Shown: piece by piece, positions 46,787-59,041 of the stretch
Position numbering within the stretch: the first letter of the stretch is position 1
How the letters are laid out: every line of letters begins with the position of its first letter
DNA from: Pomphorhynchus laevis
Taxonomy: Eukaryota; Acanthocephala; Palaeacanthocephala; Echinorhynchida; Pomphorhynchidae
Direction of reading: 5' to 3'
DNA length: 64,000 bases
Assembly: GCA_012934845.2 (NCBI GenBank)
Contig: WNNJ02003143.1
Coordinates: forward strand, 26,515 to 90,514
Translations under genes and position numbers: made by a program
Notes under the pieces: generated by a model
Told to the model about the DNA's origin: nothing
Databases searched by the model: none
Seen by the model: only the letters and a program-made list of their open reading frames with translations

Positions 46787-48190
46787 ATTATTCGTTGTCC
46801 AAATTGAATCGTTCTAGAATGTACTATTTGTCGGCGACTAAGATAAAACGAGTGACCTCGCAAAGCTCGAGTTGATAGAATTTTGAAGAGCACACGCAAC
46901 ACATGGTGTTCATTGTGAAATACCTCCCATACAAGACACAGATCCCGCGTGTCATGAATATCACATAATGACTGCATATTTAAAGACCAAAGACGATCCT
47001 CGTAAGGAAGTTCTCTCAAAGAATGTACTAATTTTGTTGCCCTACGTAACACCTTCTCAAGTCGAGTAATCTCATCTCTGGTTCAAGGTTATGAACATTG
47101 AAAAGCATATAACAAATGGCTTACTACAAAAGCGTTTGCAAGAACACTAAAAGAACATGGACTCACATAGCTAAATAATCGTGAAGGAAACCAACCATAC
47201 GCATGGCCTTTGAACAAATGTACTCAATATTTTGGCGAGTGGAGAAATCATCCGTTATCCATACACCAAGATCTTTATAGCTCGAAACCAATTTAATCAC
47301 TCGATCCCCGAGATGATATATCGGTACTGGAACAATATTACGTGATCAAATGTGCATGGAAGTGCACTTCGAGGCATTAACAGACAGACCATTAGAACGT
47401 GCCCACTTAAGAACCGTGTCAATATCTGATTGAAGAATGTTACGATCATAATCCGACTTGATGGCTCTCCCGATTTTTAAATCGTTTGCAAATAATAATG
47501 AATGCGAACTTATTACACTTGGGAGATCGTTAATGAAAATACAAAACAGCAGATGACCCAATACAGACCCTTGCGGGACACCGACATAAACTGGATAATG
47601 CTCGGAAATGGGTACCGTGAATGGCGACCTGGTATGTGCGACCAGAAAGAAAGTTGCATATCCAACGAATGATAATTAGATTGATGTTAAATGCACTAAT
47701 CTTCATAATCAACTTATCATGGGGTATATAATCAAATGCTTTGGAGAAGTTAAAAAATATGGCATCTACAGCATACCCCTCATCCACTATGGAACCCCAA
47801 CTTTCCTGTGCCAATAAAAGGTTGGTTACTGTGGAACAGTTTTTACGGAATCCGTGCTGATTAGTAAAAAGTAACCTACATGATTCTAGGTAGTTACTGA
47901 TTATCCGATAAAGTAATCTCTCAAATACACGACACGATACAGAGGTTAAACTAACCGGTCGGTAGTTATCTACACATAATCGATCACCTTTCTTATGAAG
48001 CGGCTTAATGATATAGCGTTTCCATGCATTCGAGACTATACCGTAATATAATGATGCTATAAATATCCTATATAAATGCGCAGCAATGACATCATGAAGA
48101 TTCTTCAGATATATTGAGGGAAGTAAATCTGGGCAAATCGAGCCCTATGGTTTAGTCGTCTAAACTCTTTCATAACATCTTGAAAAGATG
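46787..48190 (-). mobile_element. CR1 LINE, RT part
   Basis: Minus-strand pieces: VDAIFFNFSKAFDYIPHDKL and IRWICNFLSGRTYQVAIHGT (47530-47814); FINDLPSVISSHSLLFANDL (47346-47561, FADD box changed to FAND); RRATKLVHSLRELPYEDRLW and LKILSTRALRGHSFYLSRRQ, ending FGQRIINSW (46787-47052). This matches the CR1 pattern seen widely in invertebrates. It is truncated at its 5' side near 48,190, where a small palindromic scramble (about 48,165-48,215, repeats of CTTGAAAAGATG) adjoins the RTE-like copy. Confidence 0.88.
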
Positions 48191-48224
48191 TTATGAAAAG
48201 ATGTCATCTTGAAAAGATCGAAGT

Positions 48225-49480
48225 TTACTAAATATAAGGTAGGGATTGGTTAACAGCTCAGCGCCTATCTTCACATGAGTGTCCAAAACATATCGTCACA
48301 GATCAGATGAAACGATTACAAAATCGATCATTGATCTTTGACTGAGAGAATCATGATGACATGTGCATCTATAGATCTCCTTATGTTCAAACATGGTGTT
48401 AGTTATGCACCAATTGTTACGAGAATAAAAGTGCAATAATTCCACACCACTCGCATTCAGATCAGAGCGTCTGTTACTCCCTAACACTCTCTTCCAAGGA
48501 ATACTGTCGCTACCAACATGATCATTGAAGTAACCCAATAGAACGAGGGAATCTCCAACAGGAGTACTATCAAGCAAAACCTCAAGATCTTCCACGAAGG
48601 CTGTGTATTACGAGATAGCATACGCACACACAAAAGTTAAGCCCTTTCCCTCTTTGACTAAAAGTCTCAGATACGTCAGCCTTTCGTTCACTGGTTTAAA
48701 CCTCTTTACCACGAACGACAACCAAGGATTTGTAAGTATCCCTACACCGGCCTGTCCTCACTTTCCGTTGGTAACTCCCGAATAGTTCAAGGTCCAACCT
48801 TGATCTAAAAGTTTAGTTCAAGTTCCAGAACAGTGAAGAGAAGTCACTTCGACTATTTCTAGACCGAAGCGAACCATCTCTTTTACTAATTCTGTTTCCT
48901 TCCCTGCTAGCGAGATGATATTCCACATTCCTACATAAAGGCTAGTCCGCTTCCGATGTTGATGCCTCTTTCGCTGTTTCCGTACAACTGCCTGATCACC
49001 CGACACCCGACAATGAAAACGCTTCCGGTCAGTGGTGAGTTGACCATTGCTCTTCGCACTTTATTTATATTTTGTTATTTGTTTGCTAGTCATTTTCATT
49101 GTCTCGGTTTGTTCTGCTATCTCCCGTTCCCAACATCCTTTGATGATCCAACATCGCTACTGTAAGGAAACAGGTCTCCGAGACTCTCTTCCGCCTTTTC
49201 GTCCATTGGCAATCTGCCGTTGGAGTCATCGGAGTGATTTTGTTTGTTCAGTTATTTCCCGTTACAGATATCCTGTGATGATTTAACACCACTACTGCAA
49301 GGAAACAGTCCCCTTTGACTCTCTTCCGGCTTTTCGTCCATTGTCCAATCCGCCGTGGAAGTCATCGGAGGTATCTGAGATAATCTATAAAAGGACTATC
49401 CTTACGGCTAATGCATGCCGCTGATTATTTAGCCGTTGATCGACGAATGTCGAACATACGTTGCCTTTGCATCCAATTAA
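48225..49480 (-). mobile_element. RTE-like LINE, copy 2 (5' leader and endonuclease)
   Basis: Endonuclease start MWNIISLAGKETELVKEMVR (48818-49006), then LVLLGYFNDHVGSD (the usual GDFN is GYFN) and CITNTMFEHKEIYRCTCHHD (48296-48595). Leader 49,040-49,480 matches 19,760-20,300. It stops at 48,225 next to the CR1, just where the other copy continues into STDH, so the RT half is lost. Confidence 0.85.
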
Positions 49481-49484
49481 GTAC

Positions 49485-50010
49485 AGTGCACGTCGAAGTC
49501 TACCATCAATAAATCCAGCAAATTGAGGTTATTTGAAATATTTCCGTAATACTTTGAAAGCTTTTAAGTCTTTATTTTTAATCCAGCGCGTAAAGGAATA
49601 TTAAGCAGCATTGGCATTTTTTGATAAAGTTCGTTGGTCCCGTTCACTGGTTATTTCGTGGACAGCAATCATCTGATTAATAGAGACATGCAAATATATA
49701 GGAAATGCTGTAGATTGTCCGTTTTTCTGCTCTAAAACTATTCGCCGTAAAGTTTGGACAATGAAATTTCGACCAAACCAATTGCATGGATCTGAATATC
49801 AGATCTATGCATCATGATTTGATGTATAGAAAATGGTTCTTTGACGACATTGTTAAAATTCAAACGAATCGACTGATACACCTGTTTATCACTATCATTC
49901 AGATCAACCAAGTCAGAATCTGGTGAATAAATGTAGAATTTAACAAGATCACGAGCATTCATCATCTGTCCGCAGCGTAGCATACATCCCCATCCTGATA
50001 CAATGATTTT
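49485..50010 (-). CDS. Unrecognised coding-like segment
   Basis: Frame 49738-49983 (81 residues) reads MLRCGQMMNARDLVKFYIYS, SDSDKQVYQSIRLNFNNVVK-like sequence and HQIMMHRSDIQIHAIGLVEI. In the adjacent frame the composition stays protein-like (RIVLEQKNGQSTAFPIYLHV, SINQMIAVHEITSERDQRTL). I do not recognise it as a transposon domain. It could be a host exon or a gene-fragment pseudogene; it deserves a protein search. Confidence 0.35.
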
Positions 50011-50284
50011 AAAATGTGCTGCATAGCATTAAATTCTGATATGTATGTGAACCACATATGGACTTGAGTTTTGAGCTAAGACTCTCAGAATCGATGTCAA
50101 ATTGCCTTCCATACAGAACAACTTCTTTTGAATTTAGCCCTCGATTTCTTTAATTTGAAGTCATATATAAATATAGTCATTTCAAAATTGGCTCTGAAGA
50201 CGATCTTATAAAGGCATAAAATGGTGAAATGCTGTGTATATCACAGCATTTCTTGTATGTATTATCTCTCAAATTTTATTTTCA

Positions 50285-50440
50285 AATTCATTAGTCAATT
50301 TATAAAATTTTAACTTTTATCTGAAATTTCAATTTCAAATTTTTACTTTTTAAATTCATTATACAAAATCTTAAATTGCAATTATTTATTTAACACTTTT
50401 TTAATTTATAATATGATACGTAGACTTTGTTAGCTGATCT
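50285..50440 (-). repeat. Z repeat, diverged copy
   Basis: Same order of blocks as other Z copies (TTAGTCAATT-ATAAA, CTTAAATTGCAATTATT, TACGTAGACTTTGTTAGCTG) but with many changes, so an older insertion than the near-identical copies at 11, 22 and 58 kb. Confidence 0.7.
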
Positions 50441-50459
50441 GATTTTCTGATCAAACGTC

Positions 50460-52080
50460 CCCACCATATTTATGCGGTAGCTTAGTTTTTACAAATTCTA
50501 TCACAATTTATATTTGAGTAAAGAAAAGCCCACAATAGCAAATGCTTTTACCGAATAAAAGTAAAAGTGTAATAGTTATAACAATTCATATTAGAATGTA
50601 CGATGCTTAAAATATCATTGTTTTTGTTTTTTAAAGTAGAACAATTACTAATAAATATCAAAATGACTTGCTAAAGTTTTATTGCAACAATTCATTAAGA
50701 TATGAAAAACTTTGTTCGGAAATAATGCTTAAGCATTTAATGTATTTGTTGAACTATTAAATTGATCGGCAACATAATTTTACTTTGAACGAAGAATGCG
50801 GCGGCAACTCAACAGCAACTGGCGAAATTTAAAGCTACTGCGATATTTGAAATAAAAATAAATGTGCAGAAGCTATTTACGGTTATAATTATTATAAAAA
50901 ATTACCAGCGTATAGTGTACAATTTGAAAGATGTTTCGTAATATAGCTTGAACTTTAAATTTCAATTTTTGGCTTATTGGAAGGTGATTTATCCGTCGTA
51001 CATATTTTGATAGCGAGTTCTTGAAAGAATACAGCATTTGCGATATTGACAGAAACGTTGATATTAATATCCTGGATTATTCTGATCTTGAATATAGGTA
51101 ACTAAGTAGTAATTTAACTTTTTCAAACAAATGATGACTTTGAGTGAGAGTTTGATTATGCGATTTTGATTATACATTTATCATAGCTTATTAGTAGAAC
51201 AGATGGGCTCGTGCACTACTATATGTTCCCAATTTGCGAGCAGAATGTGTTATATCTAAATGGCATTTAAGCTTTTCAGTTCTTTGGCAATTTATATAAA
51301 TTTATTTTTGCAACTTTAACAATGCGGCGCAAGAAAACTTATTCTAAAAATTGAGAAGCGATCTTTCGATTTGTAAAATACGCAATACGTTAGCAGTCAC
51401 GCTTTATTTACACGCTGTGTCTACTTTGCTGAAAACTTGTACTCTCTGAGGATGGTAGTATTTCGATGCCAAATTATAAAAAATATTTTTTTGTTATAAA
51501 ATATTAAAGCAATTTAATGTGTAATCTGTTATTTTTAGAATCCAACTTTTTAATTTATTTACATAAGAAATAATATGCTTCATAAATAAGATCTTCAAAT
51601 TATATATATATTAATCAGCATTAAATTATGAATATATATAATCATTTAAATCAAAAGATACTAAATACAAGAAATTAAAGGAAATATCGACATTTAATGT
51701 TACCTTGAAATTTAATGTGACATATTTAGTTCTACCCTAAGAGATTGGGGTAGCAAAACAACTATTTTGTCCGCTTTGTTTCTTTCCATCGTGATATAGT
51801 TGTCCTGACATTATACTTCCTAATCAGTACAATTTTTTTATGATACAAAATAGAGTTGTTTAAACAATTATTTATTTATAAATTCATCATGTATACATTT
51901 ATTATATTAATCCCACGAAGTCTATTAAGTAACCAACATAAGCAATATCAAACAAAAACATCGGACACGATGTTGGTTTAAACACTCGAGCATTTAAAGT
52001 GTTATATATTTCAAATTCATTATTTAACCATCCTTTGGGGTTTCTTGTATGTAATGCAGCCATATAATTTTAATTTAAGA
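50460..52080. other. AT-rich stretch without a gene
   Basis: No open frame of note. At 51,436-51,466 CTGAGGA, T, GGTAGTATTTCGATGCC, AAAT resembles a decayed hammerhead-like module (GAAA changed to AAAT). Confidence 0.55.
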
Positions 52081-52109
52081 ATTGTTTAACCAAAGTATTA
52101 AACAATAAC

Positions 52110-52640
52110 ACAGATTTTACATGACGTGTCGGGCACTGCCCGTCTGTGCATACTCCGGATTTTGCGATCTGCGCAGATTATTTCTTCTGGTCGTTGTCAT
52201 TGAAGTATGCCCTACATATTGAGCTATGCGTTCTGCGTGATTACAACTGCCTATATAAATGATATTTTTGCTTTTGCAGTTATTTTTTCCTTTAACCCGA
52301 AACTTAGCACCAGTGTGTGATGACTGTATTGTCGCCGTGGTTAACATGCTAGAGCATGTATTGCATCTTTTATCACTACACTTATGACTTATGCTATTTG
52401 CTCCTTGATGTAAAGAGCATAAATGAGAGCATAGGCTCTAGCGATTCAGATTTTCCACCGAAGATCGTAGTAATTGTTCGTCGCTATCCCACGTGAGCCA
52501 AATGTCATCTATGTATCACATAAGGTGCGTTGGCTGCTGTGTACAAGATGTTATAAATTTTTCTTCGATTGCCACTACATACAGAGATGCGAAGACAGGT
52601 GCGACACTTGTCCCAATTGCGCATCCAATTGTTTGTCGAT
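52110..52640 (-). mobile_element. Penelope-like element (canonical), RT end and GIY-YIG
   Basis: Minus strand: IGCAIGTSVAPVFASLYVVA and YIDDIWLTWDSDEQLLRSSV (about 52,440-52,640), then directly the Cys linker CSDKRCNTCSSM and endonuclease FRVKGKNNCKSKNIIYIGSC (52117-52380). Sequence that normally lies between the YIDD box and the Cys linker is missing. GIY-YIG nuclease would nick the target, RT would copy the RNA. Confidence 0.85.
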
Positions 52641-52689
52641 ACAACTCGTTATCATACTGGAAGTCAACACAAAAAACCGGAATCAAAAG

Positions 52690-53030
52690 AAATAATATTA
52701 AAATTTGTTACCAACCACCAAGAAAGATAAGATATATCATAACGAGCTTAAGTTTCCCAGAAAAAGCTTCAGAAGCAATAAAAATAAACTGTTCAAAACC
52801 TTGTGATGGCAGGCGTTGCAAAACATGTGCAGAGATGTCACCATCAACCACCTTTAATAGCATGTCAACTGGGCTAAAATACAAAATTCAACACAAAAAT
52901 TTATGCAAAACTAAAGAAATTATATGCTTGTTAGAATTCACAGTCTGTCATGCTCAGTATGTAGGAGAATCCGGTGACTCAATGAACATAAGAAACAACC
53001 CAAGGATGTATAAGATCAAAACGAAGAATG
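52690..53030 (+). mobile_element. Penelope-like element (canonical), Cys linker and GIY-YIG
   Basis: Plus strand: RKIRYIITSLSFPEKASEAI, CDGRRCKTCAEM, LKYKIQHKNLCKTKEIICLL and CHAQYVGESGDSMNIRNNPR. It points away from the minus-strand copy at 52.1-52.6 kb, so the two are back to back. The subfamily is different from that copy. Confidence 0.85.
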
Positions 53031-53295
53031 AAAGCTGAGATTCAGCCGTTAGCAATTTCCAAAATAAGCCTGACCACTCTTTGAAAAAAGATAATCAGCA
53101 GTAAACTAACCGATTTACATCGCAGAAAAAGACAAGAACCTTATTAGACTGCTCAATTAATTATTGAACTCCAAGGCGCATTAACGAAGAAAATACTAAA
53201 TTTGTAGAGTATAGATTCTTCCATGTTTACCAAATAGTATATGGGTATATGTACTATGTACAAGTTATAGAATATTGTATTGTGCTACTGACGGA

Positions 53296-55250
53296 GTAAC
53301 CCCAAATCCGGACTATGGCATGATCCGGATTTTCAATCATGTGTGATACGTATCCATCTGCAGTTGTTTTCAATTCTTTTAAATCTCTCCGCCGATTATT
53401 TGCTCGAATATTGTATCTTGTCCCTGTCTGACCGACATACTGAGCTGCACAAACCTGACACCTAGATTGGTAAATAATTCCTTCAGATTTGCACGTGAAG
53501 TGCTGTCTAATTTAATAACTTAGGTCTGTGACTGTGCTGCTGAACTTAGTTGTTTCGACCATATCTGAACAATTTTTGCAACCCTTGTCACCGCACCTAA
53601 CTCCCATGTTGCCTTTTTGTTCGTTTGCTTGTGGTTGAACATATGCGCGAAACTTGTCGGAATCTTGAATCTAACTCTTAGTCGAATCATTAGTTTTTTT
53701 TGTCGCCTTATGTACCGATGTGAATATTGAATCGAATCGCTTTTGTATGTAGCGGTAGGCAGGATTGTATGTTAATACAACGTTAATCTCTTTCGGCTTG
53801 TCTTCTTGTTTATCTTGAGGAGAGTGCCATAGCAGGCTTCCTCGATCTGTCTTCTGAGCGTAAAGGAATTGCCTTTGTGTATGCTTTAGAGAATAGCCTA
53901 TTTCTGAAAACCGTTTTGATAAGTCAGAGAGCCCATCATTGAAATCTGATTCTAATTAATAAATTTTTCGCATGCGGTATGCTTCATTTCGCAATATCAG
54001 CCTTTTCGTTGGATTGGGATGACCACTTCTTGCATGTACATACGACTTCATCCCGCTAAACTTTGTGCACATCTTTGTGTGCCATTCGCCTGGCCTCGGT
54101 TGGTATATTAGTGTCAAGGAACGGTATCTGCTGGCTTTTAGGTAAGTCAAGACTAAACTTTTGCTCCGAACTGGTATTTAAAGACTCGCAAAACTCTAAA
54201 AGATATGATTTGTCGGATGGCCAACCTATAAGAATATCATCGACATATCGTTTCCATATTGATGGTCAATGTGAGTATTGTTGTAGGAATCGTTTCTCTA
54301 CAAATGTGACGTATAAGCTGGCGTATGTAGGGCCTACGGGCGTTCCCATAGCCGTTCCTCTTATTTGAAGATGAAGGCGACCATTGAATTCAAAGGTATT
54401 CAAGTTTAGCACTATCTTCAGTAGTTCAATACGCGTTCAATCTTACATTCGTCCCATTGTTTGTTGCTCAAGATAGTTCGTATAGCCTGAACTCCTCTTT
54501 TAGTCTCAATACTTGTGAAGAGTGACTCCACGTACATCGTTGCCACTTTTTGGTTGTTGAATGCCCGTTTTACTAGTTCGAAAAACGAAGTAATTCATCT
54601 GTACTCCCGATAAATGATGGCGATTCCTTTAAAATTTGGTGCAGTTGTTCATGCAACCACCTGGAAAGCTTTTCCTTTGCTGTTCTACGGTTGCTAATGA
54701 TCGGACGTCCAGAGGTAGGTTTAATCATCCTATGTATTTTCGGAAGCATATAAAACCTTCCTAGTCTAGGGTTATCTACCTTCAACTTTTTTTGCAAGGT
54801 CATCATTTTTGAATATTAAGTCGATTGTGTCGTTCACTTTTCGTATTATTTCTTAGTATTGGACATCTGAGATTTCAGTGTACGCGTCTAAATTCAGGTG
54901 GCGCTGTGATTCGACTTGGTAGTAGGCTTTGCTCCATATCACTATTTTACTACCTTTGTCAGCCTTGCATACTACTATGTCTTGATTGATGCTTAGATCC
55001 TGTATCGCCTTCTTGGAAATTCGATTTACATTGCGACCGCAGTATGAATTAGGGTGCATATTTAGGTACGGGCGAATGATCTTCTTATTGAATAAGTCAG
55101 TAAGGGTGTCTATTTTATTTTTGTTCTTTATTTGATTCATATAGCACAGTGAAGTTTCCTTTAATTTGCTGATGAGTTCGTATCGTGGAAATTCTCGTTA
55201 AAATGGTACAAAATTGAGGCTTAGTGATAGTGCTCTGGCCGTAGTGGAAT
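53296..55250 (-). mobile_element. Penelope-like element (canonical), near complete
   Basis: In coding order: N-terminal region (54853-55140) with DIVVCKADKGSKIVIWSKAY; RT fingers KLKVDNPRLGRFYMLPKIHR and GRPIISNRRTAKEKL (54573-54806); palm with VESLFTSI, RGTAMGTPVGPTYASLYVTF (about 54,300) and YVDDILIGWPSDKSYL (about 54,210); then the C-terminal part with CGDKGCKNCSDM and GIIYQSRCQVCAAQYVGQTG (about 53,420-53,620), the GIY-YIG endonuclease, ending near 53,296. Several breaks. This is the Penelope/Poseidon-like order with C-terminal endonuclease. Confidence 0.88.
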
Positions 55251-55339
55251 TCAATGTTTATCTATAAGACTCACAATATTTGAGCCATATGGTGTCCGGC
55301 TATAAGCTATGTATTTATTGAAACGCTGTAAACGTTTTA

Positions 55340-56060
55340 GAGGCAGCATATTGAGATCCGTTGTCGACACCTTTTTGATTCCTAATTTTCGCAAAGGCAA
55401 TAACAACAGGTGTACCCATCGCCGTTCCAAAATTTTTGTAAAAATAAGGACCCGTTGAATTCAAATATGTTTGTTTCTAGGACTGTCTTTAGCCCCTCCC
55501 GGATCATTTCGATTTCACAATTTTTCCATTTTGCCTTCCTGAGCATTGCTTCGACACCTGCAACCCCCTCTTCATTAGGTATTGATGTATATAGCGGCGT
55601 AACGTCTAATGTCACACGCCTTGTGGATTCTGATATTAAGTTGTACACTGAAATTAGCTTTTTGAGAAATTCTGAGGTGTTCTTTACGTAACTTTGTATC
55701 GTTATGTCTACTGTTTTGAACAGCTTGTCAAGATAATTAGATAATTCCTCAGTAATAGTCTGGATGTTGACGACAATCGGACGACCTTTCGTTGGAAAAT
55801 CGGTTTTTTGACTTTTTCGCAGCATATAAAATGTGTCCGGTTTTACCTGTCGACCAACGTTAAGTAATTTGGTCGCGGTTTCTTTGTCAAGCATATTTAA
55901 ACTTTAATATTTCAGTACAAACTCTCTTAAATCATTCTTCGTCCTCCCCATCATTTCAATATTTGAAGGGTCATAAGTTATCGATGTTAGTTGTCTCATG
56001 GCCTCGTGGATAATATCAATTAAGAACAAGCTATTGAAATCTATGTAATCTTCACAGACA
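55340..56060 (-). mobile_element. Penelope-like element (canonical), RT N-terminal half
   Basis: Frame 55382-55894: LLNVGRQVKPDTFYMLRKSQ, GRPIVVNIQTITEELSNYLD, VTLDVTPLYTSIPNEEGVAG, LETNIFEFNGSLFLQ. After a frame change the next bases encode GTAMGTPVVIAFAKI. Upstream 55904-56119 holds FNSLFLIDIIHEAMRQLTSI. It stops after the GTAMGTP box and is joined head to head with the plus-strand copy at 56,063. The part from 55,767 is duplicated at 59,042. Confidence 0.88.
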
Positions 56061-56062
56061 CA

Positions 56063-57055
56063 GGATTTTGTTCTCAAATTAGTGAAAGTAATCCTCAGAA
56101 ATAATATATTGGAATTCAATGGAAAGCTATATATACAAAATCAAGGGACGGCTATGGGAACACCGTTTGCACCTGAGTTTGCCATAATATACATGTCGTT
56201 TATAGAAAACACCTGGCTTGATTTGTCACCAATCAAATCATTGAGTTATTGTCAATACATTGACGACATTTTTATATGGCCAGATAGTTTTGAAGCATTA
56301 ATAGAATTTCGGAATCAAGTTAATGAGAAAGGTCCACTAAAGTTAAATTTCACTCAAGGGAATAGACTTAATTTTTTGGACTTAACGATATATAAAGATA
56401 TGGGAAAATTTAAGACTACATTTTATCGGTAACATGAGTCTTACCCTTTGCACCTTCGCATGTTTAGTTTTCATCCAAACATTTGCTAAAGCGAAATTTT
56501 ATCTACAACGAGGCGCTACGAATCAAACGTAACTGCAATGATCCATCAGAATTTGAAAAACATGTTAACATTTTAGTACAACAGCTGTTGACGCGGGGTT
56601 ACAAAAGACGAATGATATATAACCAAATATCCAAAGTGCGAATAAGGGACAATATAAAAGAACCAGCAGTCAACTTTAGACAGGTTCACAGAATGATACT
56701 CGATTTTTTTCACCCTTTAATAGGAAATATCAAGCAAGATATTACATTAGCACTTAAAAGTACCCCAAGTGAACAAATTTCTAAGCCAGTAATCACTTTT
56801 CGCACAAAAAGAACGTTTTCTGATATTTTAGTGCGATCTAAGTTACATGATGCAAAGTCTGAGATAGAAAACAAAAACGAAAGTGTAAAATGTGGCGACA
56901 AAAGATGTCGTTCTTGTAAATTAATGTGCAAGGGCGATTTTTTTGTAAGCACTACAACAAAAGAGAAATTTACGATAAAAGAGATAAATAATTGTAAAAA
57001 CAAAGCTGTCATCTACTTCGGAACATGTAAGCAATACCGACAACAATATGTCGGT
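56063..57055 (+). mobile_element. Penelope-like element (canonical), RT C-terminal half and endonuclease start
   Basis: Frame 56082-56432: LEFNGKLYIQNQGTAMGTPF, APEFAIIYMSFIENTWLDLS, YCQYIDDIFIWPDSFEALIE, RLNFLDLTIYKD. Frame 56483 onward: LRIKRNCNDPSEFEKHVNIL, QQLLTRGYKRRMIYNQISKV, CGDKRCRSCKLMCKGDF, and KNKAVIYFGTCKQYRQQYVG, the beginning of GIY-YIG. It is cut at QYVG (57,050) about 90 bp before a satellite array; the rest of the endonuclease is absent. Confidence 0.9.
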
Positions 57056-57145
57056 GTGCCTCGGCCACGTAGTCTTCTGCATCCCATACTACTGCTTCAC
57101 CACTTTTATCAGGACAAGTTTTGCAGCGCTTGTCTCTTGAACAAG

Positions 57146-57911
57146 TTTTGCAATGCACTACTATTATACACGCCGTATCCATTAAGGATCCAACGAGTGC
57201 AACGACAATTCAGCAACAACCTCTGTCTAGTGTTTAAGGATGGTCCGCACAGCAATTCGATCTGGTAAAGAGCGTAAGCCTCAGTCAATTAAGCAAAGTG
57301 TCGGAAACGCCTTTATTCACAATGTCACACAGGCAACCGAAACGACCAGTGTGTACCTCATTCTACTGATGAGTGTTGCCGGGTACTCATCATTTCGATG
57401 CTGAAGTGGTCGTCTAGAAGTGACATGGTGATTGAAAGTCGTGAATCGAAGTCCAGTCTATCAAGCAACACCATTTAGTATAAATGCCGTATTTCGTAAG
57501 AAATCCTGGACCGTTGTTTACTCAGCACATCTGTGCACTACTATTATACATGCCGTATCCATTAAGGATCCAACGAGTGCAACGACAATTCAGCAACAAC
57601 CTCTGCCTTGTGTTTAAGGATGGTCCGCACAGCAATTAAATCGGGTAAAGAGCCTAGGCCTTAGACAATTAAGCAAAGTGTTGGAAACGTTTTCATTCAC
57701 AATGTCACACACGTAAACGAAACGACCAGTGAGTACTTCATTCTACTGATGGGTGTGTCCGGATACTCATTTGTCGTCTAGAAGAGAAATGGTGACTGAA
57801 AGTCGTGAATCAAAGTCCAGTATAACAAGCAACACCATTTTGTGTAGATGTCGTATTTCGAAAGAAATCATGGACCGTTGTCTACTCAGCACATCCGTGC
57901 ACTACTATTAT
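57146..57911. repeat. 363-bp satellite, second array (about two units)
   Basis: Same unit as 33.4-35.4 kb, same orientation. The first full unit is longer (380 bp) because of a ~17-bp insertion after GGGTACTCAT at about 57,390. It begins about 90 bp after a truncated Penelope endonuclease and ends just before the outer arm of the Naiad-type composite. Confidence 0.92.
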
Positions 57912-57928
57912 ATATATGATTAGTAAAC

Positions 57929-58008
57929 TAATCACATATATTGTAAATTTGTATTCAAATAATGGATCCTAGTCATAAATTTAAGGAGAATTTTAATATA
58001 TATAATTA
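57929..58008. repeat. Inverted arm X (left) of the Naiad-type composite
   Basis: CTAATCACATATATTGTAAA... matches the reverse complement of about 62529-62608 over ~80 bp at about 90%. The two arms enclose the whole 4.6-kb composite. Confidence 0.8.
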
Positions 58009-58174
58009 CTGACAGCTTGGATCCTTAAATAGAATACCAAATATATATTTCACGTTAAAGCAACGTTAAAAATTATGACTTAAAAGTTACGTGTACTCAA
58101 GCAGATTGTAAAAATACGTAAGTACTAATATTATAAATTGATTGTTCACTCATATTGGATTATTTATTAGTGGA

Positions 58175-58257
58175 GAGAGTGAAGAAAATATTTATTTAAT
58201 CTAGAATTTTCAATAGCCTACTGCTTTCATCATCAGGAGTAATTGTTACAAAAAATA
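58175..58257. repeat. Inverted arm Y (left), with hammerhead-like module (d)
   Basis: Matches the reverse complement of about 61293-61378 (shared GAAAATATTTATTTAA, GAATTTTCAATAGCCTACTG, TTACAAAAAATATTTTTAC). At 58204-58236, minus strand: CTGATGA, one extra T, stem GAAAGC / loop AGTAG / GCTATT (one mismatch), then GAAAATTC. So a module sits on each side of the RT gene. Confidence 0.8.
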
Positions 58258-58478
58258 TTTTTACAATTAAATCAGCTAACTGAGTCTACGTATTTAATAT
58301 AATTATAAAATAAACAAAACATATTAATGCTAAATCAAAATTTAATAATTAAATAATAAAATTAATAATTGTTTTTAGATTTTCTATAATTTAAATCAAG
58401 TTAAAAAAATGAAATTTAAAATAAACGTCATTTTTATGAATTGACTAATAAATAACAGACGTTGTATCATAATAAGAA
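58258..58478 (+). repeat. Z repeat, full-length copy, reversed relative to 11 and 22 kb
   Basis: AAATCAGCTAACTGAG to ACAGACGTTGTATCATAATA. Directly abuts arm Y on the left. In the RT sense (minus) it lies in the 3' region of the Penelope copy. Confidence 0.88.
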
Positions 58479-59041
58479 TTAGAGGTCATCAGGAGGAACT
58501 GCTATGCTATCAGGTTTCGGCCCCTAACTCTTCTACCCAACATAGCAGCAGGGCCAAATACATGCTAATGATGTATTTCCTCTGAAATAACTATCTAGTA
58601 TCTTATTCTAATACAAAGTATATTATTTATTATCCATCCATAAAAATTCGCCACTTAAGAGTTTAAATTTATTCTTTATATTATTGTGTTGATTTATATA
58701 TTTTACTATTTTCTGCTTGATGTTATTTTTATAGTAACCTAGTTTAAAATATGTATCTATTAAATTATTTAAATGATTTTGAAGAAAGCCAATATCATTA
58801 CATATTGTTGCAATTCTTAAAATTTCATTATTTAATGTATTATATTTTATATTATATGGTATGCATGAATGCTCATGCAAAAATATGTTTCTTGTAAATT
58901 TAAATATGTCATCTTTACGATATAAATTAATAGTAGTTTTAGTTAATGTTAATTTAATGTTCATATCTAGATATACACCTTCTTTATCATTAATATTGGT
59001 TTTGTTAAGAATAAGGCTTTCTGGATAAATGTGCTCACTAA

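Noticed and set aside
58480-58565. Type-II-ordered hammerhead (GAAAC, then CTGATGA, with a 10-bp GAGTTAGGGG/CCTCTAATTC stem) on the minus strand
   Set aside because: Two unpaired C residues separate the stem from GAAA and helices I and III cannot be formed convincingly; kept only as a possible relic.
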